Positions 45,701 to 54,243 of a stretch of DNA of 64,000 bases are shown here, in pieces. The DNA is from Syngnathus acus. Its lineage: Eukaryota; Chordata; Actinopteri; Syngnathiformes; Syngnathidae. Below the pieces are notes generated by a model. It worked only from the letters and a program-made list of their open reading frames with translations. It was not told the origin of the DNA and did not search any database. The position numbers and the translations under genes were made by a program. Location: contig NC_051089.1 of assembly GCF_901709675.1 (NCBI RefSeq), positions 16,233,976 through 16,297,975 of the forward strand, written 5' to 3'. Every line of letters starts with the position of its first letter. Positions within the stretch are counted from its first letter, which is position 1.

Positions 45701-48398
45701 TGAAATGGAGCCAGAGCACCCAGCACGCCCACTTTCTCTCTCATCGACTAATCAGCCATTTCACTCTCCCTTCTACGATGAGTGCAGTCAACAAGGGCAG
45801 GATGATGATGATGACGATGATGATGACAGTGATCAGGATATTGCTGGTAAAGCACCCAAAGGAGCAGCCGCTCCATATGCAAGCCACACCTCTCCCGGAT
45901 ATTCATCCTGCGAGTACAAGCAGCGTAAAACTGACCTTTCACCTTCCTTTATCAACCCATGCATGCAGCAGCTATGTAGTGATGAAGATGATGACGATCA
46001 GGAAGAGCAAAGTGACCAGTCGCAGGAGGGAGATGAACATGACATGTCAGTTAAGAGAAGGGCTCATAAGCAGCCCCACCATCACAGCAGCAGCTCTTTC
46101 CATCAAGCCGACGGCACGTCAGCACGGTTGGGTCTGGCGACAGAGGACACGCCACCGACTTCAATAAGCGAGTCTCTCGCTTCTCAGTCAGACTCTGAAG
46201 TGCCTCCGGGAACAGAGGAGTACCCGTCAGTCACCGGAGAAGGCAACAATGATTCCGACGAGGATGCAGACTACATGCCTATCGACAAAATATCTGCCGC
46301 AGGTGAAAGCAGTCGTCATCCTGCCTCCTGGAAGAGTAACGATCCGGTTCCTACACCTCAAAAAGACCCTTGCCCCCACCCTCCTCGCCCTGATGTCTGC
46401 ATGGTGGATCCTGACTCTTTGGGTAATGTTAAAAAAGACCCTAAAACTAAAGGCCTGAAGAAAGCATCCGGGAAAATGAAATCAGCATCACCAGCCAGAC
46501 GCAAGCGGTCCCCCTTGCCTGGCAAACAGACATCATCTCCTCGCGCTGCGTCACTGAAAAAGAAGGAAGCTGACAAGAGCTCACGTATGTCTCGCTTGTC
46601 GGATGGACAAGGCTCAAAAGATGATGATCTCTCCAGGTCAAGCTACAACCCTGGCAAAGCGCTGACTTTGGGTAAGAGAATTATTATAGTACATGCTCTA
46701 GAAAAATACAAGCTTTTCAGAAAGTGTTTCATCTTTTCCTTTCTTGTGACCTACCAGGCTCTCAAAAGGCTGGTTCGACGGCTCCCATTTATGTTGACAT
46801 GGCCTATATTCCCAACCACTGCAGCGCTAAGAACGTAGATCAAGAATTCTTCAAACGTGTACGCTCTGCATACTATGTGGTGAGCGGGAATGATGCTGCG
46901 AGTGGTGAACCGAGCCGAGCAGTTCTCGATGCGCTGCTGGATGGCAAAGCCCAATGGGGGTCAAATCTTCAGGTGAATTTAAAGCGCTCAATTGTTTTGC
47001 GTTTATTGAAACTTATATTGCTGCTTAACACATTTTAAAGTTATAAATAAGGATGAACAATTAATTGCGTTTGCAAAAAAAATTCCGATTTGATAAAAGG
47101 TGTTTTATCAATGTAAAAGCTTCCATTTAAATATTCATCGAGACGCTGTAAGGAAGGGAGGTGAAAGGTAGAGAGGGGAAAGCAGACAGAGTAATTTTTA
47201 TTTTCTGTCTTATGAGATTTCTGGGCAAGTATCTTTTTGCCTTGTGATGTTAAACAAAAACTTCACTGTGCGAGTTGTGTGGTTGCTGTTGTGATTTGCA
47301 TATGTCAGTGGGAAACGGTGTGTGAGAGATTTGACTTTACGTTAAGTGTCTTCCGCCTCCCACTGGACGTAAAGGAGTCCTAAAAGGTTGGGTTTTTTGA
47401 ACTGTCGTTTGGTGGATAGGGCTTAGGACCCATCTCCCCACCCCAAGGCAGATCTCATCCACCTTAGAGAACCCATAAAACGAGCCAGAATATATCTAGT
47501 CGCAACGTGTAGACCAGGGGTCGGGAACCTATGGCGATGTTAAAAACGTTATTAAAAAGAATACTAATCTTAATTCAAATACATGCATTTAATTGTATTT
47601 GACCTATTGTTTTTTTTTTTTAAATGGTATGGCTCTCACGGGAAATTATTTTTAAAAAATGGGCATTTATGGCTCTGTCCGCCAAAAAGGTTCCCGATCC
47701 CTGGTCGAGACACGGACCCCTCCCACAGCCCATGGGAAGGCATCCTCAAATCAGACTTTGTTCATATCCATCATGGGTCCTTTTTTATTTATTATTATGT
47801 CTGAGGTCTCTCATGTGTTGCTGTGTGAAACAAAGTTCAAGAATAAGAAATTTGAAATTAAAATAGCTAAGAAATTAATAAGATAATAGGGTGGCACATC
47901 ACAGATCAGGGGTGGCAGGTTTGCATGTTTTCCTCTGGGTATTCTGGTTTCCTCCCACATTTCAAAAACATGCATGGTAGGCCGATTAAACACTCCAAAT
48001 TGTCCGTAGGTGTGAGTGTGTCTGTCTATGTGGGCCCCGTGGTTGGCTGGCAACCGGTTCAGGGTTACCGCCTGAAGTCCAGTGGGATAGGCTCCAGCAC
48101 ACCTGCGACCCTCATGAGGATGGTGGTCTAAAAATTAACAACTGAATAATAAAATAATAAGAAATATAATGAGAAATTTGGAAGTTTTTGAATAATAAAT
48201 TTCCCGCATCAGATGTGATATATCCAGATGTTTTGTGTTCAGGTGACGTTGATCCCGACTCATGACACAGAAGTGACTCGTGAGTGGTACCAGCAGAAAC
48301 ATGAGCGTCAGCAGGAGCTCAACATCATGGTCCTGGCCTCAAGCAGCACCGTTGTTATGCAGGATGAATCTTTCCCCGCCTGCAAGATCGAGTTTTAG
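21565..48398 (+). CDS. map1a: Microtubule-associated protein 1A, complete, 7 exons, 2556 aa
   Basis: MAP1A is a neuronal (mainly dendritic) microtubule-binding protein made as a polyprotein and cut into heavy chain and light chain LC2. Exons: 21565-21739, 22658-22759, 38626-38708, 39639-39779, 39873-46671, 46758-46972, 48243-48398; the phases agree and sum to 7671 nt. Residues ~1-220 are the MAP1 N-terminal region; ~220-530 the conserved block with GGRGDSALFAVNGFNILVDG and LLTHIGADNLPGINGL (metallo-beta-lactamase-like fold); ~545-700 a Lys/Glu-rich microtubule-binding stretch (EKKDKEKKEIKKDK); then a long acidic disordered part; ~2180 onward LC2, starting near EYKQRKTDLSPSFINP and ending SSSTVVMQDESFPACKIEF. 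MAP1A rather than MAP1B follows from SAGTISPTSSLEDDK, PDLKPLTPEVRKTL and the TP53BP1/PPIP5K1 neighbours. Mammalian MAP1A is slightly longer (about 2800 aa). Confidence 0.97.
21950..22115 (+). repeat. Interspersed repeat, partial copy 3
   Basis: Shares GTCCAGAGTTTGGGAA, the CCGTTTAAAATACGACAAAA segment and CCATGACCAAACCG with copies at 1040-1740 and 9870-10340, with an internal deletion. It lies in map1a intron 1. Confidence 0.6.
22658..22759 (+). CDS. map1a: map1a coding exon 2
   Basis: Acceptor TTTTAATCCAG, donor CAAAG|GTTGGT. Encodes LLSWNVDLSICDLNKELQLF and ESKHTARFSSEVK, matching MAP1B SWDTNLIECNLDQELKLF..RHSARFSPEV. It is followed by a 15.9-kb intron. Confidence 0.93.
22803..23426 (+). 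mobile_element. TA-flanked inverted-repeat element, GTGCGACTTATA family, with an acidic peptide relic
   Basis: The ends CCGTATTTTCCGGACTATTA and its complement (ATAGTCCGGAAAATACGG) are flanked by TA. TGCGACTTATA-type motifs repeat subterminally. Inside, 23085-23140 can encode DMEDEDFDGFNDLERHGWFD, which looks like part of a decayed transposase tail. Fragments of the family occur near 5200 and 7490. Confidence 0.8.
25350..26035 (+). pseudogene. Decayed non-LTR retroelement ORF1 (coiled-coil nucleic-acid-binding type)
   Basis: An ATG frame at 25353 gives a Glu/Lys-rich coiled coil (LETLQEERRDIKKHIMGMET) and then NDVVISGLKISPRNYA, a motif of fish LINE-type ORF1 proteins. It frameshifts; CKIYIKPNG..IKAMDELEKYA near 25949-26034 is the usual end of such proteins. 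The downstream sequence to about 26875 is probably the rest of the element. Confidence 0.65.
27079..27409 (-). mobile_element. hAT-type MITE, inverted copy of the 14601 element
   Basis: Begins CCAGGGGTGTCAAAC and ends CCTTGAGTTTGACACCTGT; the internal sequence matches 14601-14923 in reverse. Its target duplication is poor (about 5 of 8). Confidence 0.8.
28170..28320 (+). repeat. (CAT)n microsatellite with flanking direct repeats
   Basis: Seven or so CAT units at 28199-28220 sit next to an ordinary-composition stretch. CCACCCTCGTACC occurs at both ends (near 28190 and 28298), so this may be a small insertion or duplicated segment. Confidence 0.45.
28515..28845 (+). mobile_element. Pogo/Tigger-like MITE, CAGTAATCCCTCG family, copy 1
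   Basis: The ends CAGTAATCCCTCGTTTAT and GCGAGGGATCACTG are inverted. Related copies are at 37249-37582 and 49965-50296. The left TA is mutated here (TT), the right is TA. Confidence 0.8.
29840..30240 (+). promoter_or_regulatory. map1a: CpG-dense segment with splice donors: candidate internal map1a promoter/first exon
   Basis: Roughly 25 CpGs in 400 bp, against a CpG-poor intron. Two strong plus-strand donors follow: CCAGGACG|GTAAGC (exon end 30019) and GATTAA|GTAAGT (exon end 30239). Mammalian MAP1A is known to have an intronic promoter besides the 5' one. A transcript from here would start translation at 40026. A minus-strand frame of 105 codons overlaps but is not recognised. Confidence 0.45.
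32420..33268 (-). mobile_element. TA-flanked satellite-bearing transposon, copy C (two units)
   Basis: The ends CCGTATTTTCCGCACTATTA and GTGCGAAAAATACGG are flanked by TA. The same internal sequence as copies A and B, but only two units (GATTGTTTAC at 32819 and 33068, spacing 249) and visibly more diverged. Orientation is opposite to copy A. Confidence 0.88.
35251..35420 (+). repeat. SINE-like repeat, internally deleted
   Basis: GTGGCACGGTGGAACACTGG and TTAGCACGTCTGCCTCACAG head, then GCATGGTAGGCCGATTGA, then GGTGTCCCCCGCCT..AGCTGGGATA, as in the other copies, with the middle missing. Confidence 0.65.
36854..36867 (+). promoter_or_regulatory. map1a: X-box-like (RFX) motif in map1a intron 2
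   Basis: GTCCCCATGGCAAC matches the RFX palindrome GTTGCCATGGCAAC at 12 of 14. It lies 1.8 kb upstream of exon 3. Confidence 0.4.
37249..37582 (-). mobile_element. Pogo/Tigger-like MITE, copy 2 (inverted)
   Basis: Starts CAGTGATCCCTCGCTACTTC, ends GAGGGATTACTG, with TA on both sides. Near-identical to 49965-50296 in reverse. Confidence 0.88.
38626..38708 (+). CDS. map1a: map1a coding exon 3
   Basis: Acceptor CTCTTTAG, donor GAG|GTGAGC. Encodes QRILQYQSDILETVVLVNPS then EESVSSE, matching the family block ..ILHHRSDVLETVVLINPS. The exon contains no ATG in any frame. Confidence 0.94.
39639..39779 (+). CDS. map1a: map1a coding exon 4
   Basis: 141 nt, phase 0 at both ends (CTCCCTAG / CACAA|GTAAGT). 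Encodes VHSLLIDLAGNKLLILSGQS and ends FSDIISSTQ, corresponding to the MAP1B VRLMITDAARHKLLVLTGQ segment. It also lacks any ATG. Confidence 0.93.
39873..46671 (+). CDS. map1a: map1a giant coding exon 5 (2266 codons)
   Basis: Acceptor ATGTTTCTAG, donor TTTGG|GTAAGA. It carries nearly the whole heavy chain and the start of LC2. Landmarks: the internal Met at 40026 (MEGVTAFTEYVSETVDVPSP), the Lys-rich microtubule-binding zone about 41000-41460, DETIPGYSETEQTISDEEIH near 42140, acidic runs at 42746, 44171 and nine Asp near 45801, LSPSFINP near 45935, and the basic SPARRKRSPLPG near 46491. A single multi-kilobase exon is typical of MAP1 genes. Confidence 0.97.
40026..48398 (+). CDS. map1a: map1a short form, internal start at the SETVDVPSP block (2338 aa)
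   Basis: The Met at 40026 has an A at -3 and G at +4, and its sequence MEGVTAFTEYV aligns to the N-terminus of the main mammalian MAP1A (MDGVAEFSEYV). Any transcript starting in intron 2 would meet this ATG first, because exons 3 and 4 and the start of exon 5 contain none. This would omit 218 N-terminal residues of the long form. Confidence 0.55.
46758..46972 (+). CDS. map1a: map1a coding exon 6 (light chain LC2)
   Basis: Acceptor GTGACCTACCAG, donor CTTCAG|GTGAAT. Encodes APIYVDMAYIPNHCSAKNVD and FFKRVRSAYYVVSGND..EPSRAVLDALL, the best conserved part of MAP1 light chains, which binds microtubules and actin. Confidence 0.97.
47515..47703 (+). mobile_element. hAT-type MITE in map1a intron 6 (189 bp)
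   Basis: The ends CAGGGGTCGGGAACCT and AGGTTCCCGATCCCTG are inverted. Flanking octamers GTGTAGAC and GTCGAGAC match at 6 of 8. Confidence 0.82.
47890..48127 (+). repeat. SINE-like repeat, 5'-truncated
   Basis: TTTGCATGTTTTCCTCTGGG, then CATGCATGGTAGGCCGATTA, then GGCTGGCAACCGGTTCAGGG and CAGCACACCTGCGACCCTCA, the usual order of the family's 3' half. Confidence 0.7.
48243..48398 (+). CDS. map1a: map1a coding exon 7, stop codon
   Basis: Acceptor TTTGTGTTCAG. Encodes VTLIPTHDTEVTREWYQQKH and the family-invariant end SSSTVVMQDESFPACKIEF before TAG at 48396. Confidence 0.97.
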   Translation: MTLIPTHDTEVTREWYQQKHERQQELNIMVLASSSTVVMQDESFPACKIEF

Positions 48399-48496
48399 GA
48401 ATGCTGTCATACACCTGGCCTCCATACTGTTTGAATAACTATCTCAAGTCTAATAATGTGTTTTTGTCCCTTTTGTGGTAACTTTACAGAAACTCA

Positions 48497-48502
48497 AATA
48501 AA
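48497..48502 (+). terminator. map1a: AATAAA poly(A) signal for map1a
   Basis: A canonical hexamer about 100 bp after the stop codon, followed by a T-rich run. Fish MAP1 transcripts may also use distal sites (another AATAAA lies at 51498). Confidence 0.55.
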
Positions 48503-49964
48503 TTCATATCGTTTTTTTTTTTTTTTTTTACTTTACATTAACCATTAAGCTTGTTTTGTCTGTCACAACAATTACTACATGTCCTCATGACATCATTTCA
48601 GAGACAGTGGCTGTCACTGTCATGACACTAATTTTTAAACAATAGAAAAGGTAAAAAGGCCAATTCTGCAAAGAATTTCCTTCAAATGGTTTATATATCC
48701 AGTAAGTACCACACTTTTCTTGCACCTTAAGGCCAATACTATTTGCTGCCCTCCCCAGTATCTCAGTTTAAAGTTATTTTTGCAGTATAGCTGATCAGAT
48801 TGAAACATTGTGATGGTAGAAAATGACTATTGTGATCAGTTTTCTCATAGTTCCGGTGTTTGAACTTTGTGCCTCCGATTGATATCGTGAAATAGAGAAT
48901 ATTAAAATAGAGGCCACAGTGTCCTTTCAGTGTCTTTCAAATATATTTGCTGTAGCATAGGAACGATTTTATTCAAACTTCCATATGGTTGTGAACTATT
49001 TCTATGATGATAATAACCCGTTACATTTAGAATTGATGTGAATTTGACCAATAATTTCTTAGTAATTTTTTTTCCTATAGTCTTTGATATTTGTTTTCCG
49101 TTTATGTGAGGTTGGTATCCTGTTTAGAGAAATGCAGTCAGATGTGATGTCAAAAGAAACGGTCGACCAATCCTTGATGTTCTGTCTTTTCATAAAGTGC
49201 TTTTGAAGGAAGACGTTGAACCTCATATCAGCTGCTGCATTTTTGGGATCTTTTTCCAAAGCTGTGTCCAAGGTTGAAGAATGTACGAGGATAGTGGGAG
49301 AGTTTGTGTTTGCACACTGGACAAAATGTGGGCTGGTATTATTACAGTGGGAGACCCATGTGCCTTTTAGTCCTGTTGTGATAGGAGAGTGCAAGGGTGG
49401 AGATGTTTATTTGTTGTTGAGACTGGACATGAGCAGTTGTGAAAGAGGATTTGACAAGCTAGTCTCAATAGTTTTTGTGACTTTTGACGGTGACGCGAGT
49501 GCACAAAAAGCATGTACTGCAAGTATAGCACTTTCTAAAGCATCAAATCAGTGTTTTGGTCATTGATTTCCACAAGCTGCCAGTTAAAAAAAAAGCACAA
49601 ATAACAACCAGTGTAGAAAATTAAAAGCAGTTTTTCCCATTTACTTTATGACAATAATAATGCAATGGTTACAAACTTTTTTAGTAGGTTTAAATGATTT
49701 AATGTATTTGAACGCAATCATTTTATTAGATTTTTCCCAAAAATTCACTTATCATCCAGAAACCGAGACAGTCGCAACATAAAATTGGGATGCTGTAGAA
49801 TTCTAAAAATTCTGCTTCTCGCATCCATCACGCCAGGCCTCAGTATAAAGGTCCAGACTTGTACTGTATTGCAGACTGCAGGGATAATAGGAAACATCCC
49901 TTTCAAAACTTCTGAGCTCCAACATTAAAGGGCTCTGGTGGAAAATAAAAGCAATACGAATATA

Positions 49965-50296
49965 CAGTAATCCCTCGTTTATCGCGGATAATTAGTACCA
50001 AAAAACCACCCGCGATAAGTGAAATCCGCAAAGTACGGTCAGCAACAAGAAGTACTGGGCAGGCTAACGAGTTAGCGGAAAGATGCTAATTCGCGATCGT
50101 GCTAACACGCGAAAACGGACTTCTAAAGGAATGTAAACGAACATTTGGAGCAATACTACATTGTCCTAAAGGTTAGACACGTTTCCTTAATTTAGAAGTT
50201 TTATTTTGACTTTTAAATGTTTTTTTAATTTGGAAAAAAAATCTGCGATGTAGTGAAGCCGCGATAAACGAAACGCGAAGTAGCGAGGGATCACTG
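49965..50296 (+). mobile_element. Pogo/Tigger-like MITE, copy 3
   Basis: CAGTAATCCCTCGTTTATCG at the left and AGCGAGGGATCACTG at the right, TA on both sides. Inside is GCTAATTCGCGATCG as in copies 1 and 2. Confidence 0.9.
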
Positions 50297-51912
50297 TAGT
50301 TGAAGTAAAATTCTAATTGACATTCTGTCAAAACTTGAGTCAAAGCAAATTTGTTCAAATGTGATGAGGACAGGATTGTCACTGAAAACTTTAGTAAATA
50401 ACACATTTCTTGACAAAAGACTGAATTGAACAAATTATACTTCTGTTTTGATATTCTTTCATAGACTGAAAATGTTCATAATTGATTGTTTATCAATAAA
50501 TTACTATTCAAGTGGCTTTTTTTTTTTTTAAAACTTTCATTGAATTGCTTTGTGATTTATTTATTCATTTGTTGAACTGGTGACTTTAATAATGATTCTT
50601 AGCATTTATGTTGTGGAATTTGTATTATTTTCATATACCAACCAGAACCAAATGAATAATCGAACAGATTACAGGACCAACAAAAACCAGGGTCAACATT
50701 TTTAGATCCGCAAGTCTATACGGTTGTTGTGGCATATTAATCAGTTTCCTATAGTGATGTATGTACTGTATTGTACATAAGGACAATGGCTCTTCTCTTT
50801 AACAGAAAACAGGCTGCAGGCAGAAGCTTCAGTTGATTTGAATGTGATGATGCAGATTACCTTTATGTTCTCTGTGGAGGACTTAGAAATCTCCTGGTTG
50901 CCTTGTTTACCGCACATCTAACGGCTTACTGTGGCCAGCAGCACATCTCCAAGTCATGAAGAGCACTTTTCACAAAAAACGAGCATGCATCATTTAACGA
51001 TCCATGTGTTTCTTTGGGTGACAGGAAACAATGTCGAGTAAAGGTCAAGATGGTGTTTTGTTTGTTTCGGCCTCTATGAGCGATGTTATATGTAATACTT
51101 CTGCATTAAACAGACTAGTAATAACTATGATATTTGCATATGAGAAGGACATGACTGTACTACCTATGATTCAGACATAGTAAACTATCCATGTTTGACT
51201 GCTACATTTTCACTGAATGTGATTTGAGTCCTGCTGTCCTCCACTGAGCAATGCTTGTCTGTGCATGTGTACCCTCTGAATTCTCCCAGATGACTATAGT
51301 ACATGAGAAAATAACTTTTGTTTTACAGTTCGAGATTAAGGATACTCCGTCCAGTACTGTGGAAGTTCACGTGAAATGACTGTTGTACTGCAAAGAAAGC
51401 CTTGGGATTTATTTATTCTTTTTGCTTCGTACCCTCCCCCATCTCCTGTTTTGAGTGCAATATTCTGTTTTACTCCTCAAATGTGTAAAAGTAAAAAAAT
51501 AAAAAGATAGCTACTGTCTTAAGAGGAAAGTGCGATGAAGACAAATAAATGATCATTTACTGAAGCAAAATGTTTCCAATCTTGTATTGTTACTAATACA
51601 GCGTGAAAAGTTGCAATAGAGGAAAGCCAACCTCTAAGAAAGGATACATTTAAGGAGCAAATGCTACTCTTGGTAGTGTTGGGAAAACAAAGCTTCCAAT
51701 CAGCTGAATGAAGCAGTTGTATTTTTTGACTCCTCTATGTGGCATGGATGTTTTAAACAAAGGGGTTTAAAAAGGGTATGTCGAATTTGGACAAAAGCAT
51801 ATTCATGTTATCAAACCATGGGAACTGTTTTAAATTGTTAAAGAATTGCAATAAAAAAAAAACCCAAAAAATCATTAATCAAAACATCTGTTTCAAGGAA
51901 ACAGTGTATTTG

Positions 51913-51918
51913 TTTATT
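51913..51918 (-). terminator. ppip5k1: Candidate poly(A) signal for ppip5k1
   Basis: AATAAA on the minus strand, about 1.7 kb after the ppip5k1 stop codon. The assignment is positional only; other minus-strand hexamers exist (for example near 51410). Confidence 0.25.
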
Positions 51919-53608
51919 TCATGATTAGGTCACTCATATAATGAAATAATTTTCCCTCCTGAACATAAATACTTTTGAAATTTGATATAATTCTTTGTCT
52001 TGATCTATACAAGGGAGTTGTCAGAACGCTTACGCTAAAAGATTTCCACATTATTGATGAAGCAAAAAGAAACCTGCACTGAAGCAAAAAGCAGCGCATA
52101 AACACAATGGTGCCATTACTTTCCCAGTGCACACGGAATAGATGATTGTAAAGTTTCAACAACTCACTTGTGCCATCTCGCCATATAGGATCGTAGATTA
52201 AAGTGGAACATCAGCCTAATCGTATACCTGAATAACTTTCTAACACAAAGCAAAACACAATTATGCTTGCTACATAAGTGCTTGCCACAATAAAAGCACC
52301 TTCAAAAGTAAAATATCACCTTTGACTAAAGTATTTGTTTTGAAAAGTTGCCACAATACGGGGTCAGTTTTGCCCAACTGTTACTGAATATACTGTTCTC
52401 TCGTCAAAATAAATATTTCTTTTCTAACAAGAAACTTTGAAAGTATTAAGGACTTTGGCAGTTAGCAGTACACTACACACATCTCCACTTTATACATAGT
52501 ACAAACTCTGTCGATGCAGCTCTGGGCAAGCGATAAGTGTCAGTTCAAGCGGCCGTTTGATTAGGAGCCAACGACGATTGTTGCGAGGTGCTACCACAAT
52601 GATTTGCAACATGAATAGGAACAGGTTTGATTTACTCTTAGCCGCCTTTACGATAGCCTCTGGGATTAATTGTACTGTAACAAATGAAAATGAAGACAAA
52701 TCAACTCAAATAAATGTTAATGTAATTTGTTTGATGACTGGACTGAATTAGAGCATTCTTTACAAATCATGTCCAGGATTTGTAAAGAATGCTCCAAATT
52801 GCCTCGAACCAGACTCCCTCACTGGAAACTGTAGGAAGGCTGTTCTTTCTGCAAATTATTGATGTCATCTTTCTGCCTAAATTTTTTCCAACTGCCCCCT
52901 TTTTTAGAACTAATATTGCACTTTCTGTAAATCCAATCAAATTCATTTCCCTTCTCCAAGTTTGTCTGTCATATTATATATTTACCTGAAATTGCTGATC
53001 CGAAAAAACAACGATTCATAAAGGATAATCTGGAAAATGATCAGCAGTATTTTTTCATACAACTAAATATAACACACTACCTTCCAAACACCAAGTTAAC
53101 ACTTGTGATTTACGGAAACGCGAAGGGGAACATTGAGATCTCTGTCCTTAGAGAACAGCATTGTTAAAGGGAAAGTCAATCCACAAATTCTTTACAATAA
53201 TTATCTGTTTATAATCCATCTCAGGGGCTGCCGCTTGCTGTCGACTGAAAATGACATCACAGTTGCCAGGTCACAACCAATTATTGCTCGGCTTCAGAAA
53301 ACTTGGTTGCCCAGAGATGGATAAAAACAGGTGGATTTTGCCTGATGAATACAAATTCCTATTAATCAGAACAGTTTTGACGAGGTGGGCTGCACAGAAC
53401 ACATTACAAAGAAAATTCAGGGGTTGACTTGCCTTTTAAAGGTTACGTCTGATGGACTGGACAAGTAGTTTGTTAGATTAGGCTCATGTCAGCATATTTA
53501 TACGGGTAACAAACAGCATTGGCAAGATAACAGAGTCACGGGACAGAGGAGAGAGCCAGTATTCTGTTCAGTACCCACTAACGCCTGGTAGTTTCTTGTC
53601 CATCTGCA

Positions 53609-54243
53609 TCATGGTTCTGCTGGAGGATCAGCCTTGACCTCAAAAGGTGTCTCAGACTCTGGGAGACTCTCTGGATTGTTTATCCACAAGTCCACCGACT
53701 CCTGGGTGTCGAAGAACTCGTCGTGTCCTTCGGGAGACATAGGCGTCTGGGAGCTGGAACCCGCCTCACTGCTGCTCTCTCGGAGCTCCAGCAGTACAGG
53801 CAGCGAGCTCGGGAGACAGAAGCCTTCCATCCGACCTAGAGAGAGCTCGGCGAGTGGGGAGCAGGGTGGCCTCAAAGCAGCATCGAGAACGCCACCACTG
53901 GGAAGGTCCGCGGCTAAACAAGTTTCTTGGCCTTCCTGTGTGTGTTCGGGATCATCAAATTGACGATCAGTACCGTGACATTGCTCGCTCTCATCTTCTG
54001 GTGAGTTATTTGGAGTCTGTGGTACTTCAGGGAGGGTTGAGACAGCAGAGAAATTTGGGTCAAAAACCTGCGATGCCAGTGGAGGTGCTGACTGGGAAGG
54101 GAGGTTTTGAGAGGAATGGGTTTCCTCACTACTCTGAGGAGTGAGCGAAATCTTATCACTAAAACTGAAACGTGGGGAGATGTCGGCTGTAGTCGGAGAA
54201 GATGGTCCGGCGCTAGATACGGTACTGGATGGACCACTGCTAT
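53609..54243 (-). CDS. ppip5k1: ppip5k1 last coding exon
   Basis: Acceptor TATACCAACAG. Starts [18 protein letters not shown] and ends [12 protein letters not shown] before TGA. The first 18 residues are identical to the human protein; the rest is an acidic disordered tail. Confidence 0.95.

Larger units (their letters stand above)
48503..53608. other. Convergent intergenic space between map1a and ppip5k1
   Basis: AT-rich, probably including distal 3' UTR from both genes. It contains one MITE (49965-50296). AATAAA occurs on the plus strand at 51498-51503 and on the minus strand at 51913-51918. No conserved coding exon is recognised; 49216-49566 is open for 116 codons but resembles nothing I know. 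Confidence 0.55.

Noticed and set aside
39873-46671. map1b instead of map1a
   Set aside because: MAP1B's repeated YSYE-type region is absent, MAP1A-specific stretches are present and the neighbours are TP53BP1 and PPIP5K1.
39873-46838. MAP1 exon as a stand-alone intronless gene of 2321 codons
   Set aside because: The frame begins at an acceptor (GTG is not a start) and a donor at 46672 removes the unconserved tail after ALTLG; upstream and downstream exons complete the protein.
49216-49566. A 116-codon plus-strand gene downstream of map1a
   Set aside because: No recognisable domain, no splice context, and it lies in likely 3' flank; length is compatible with chance.
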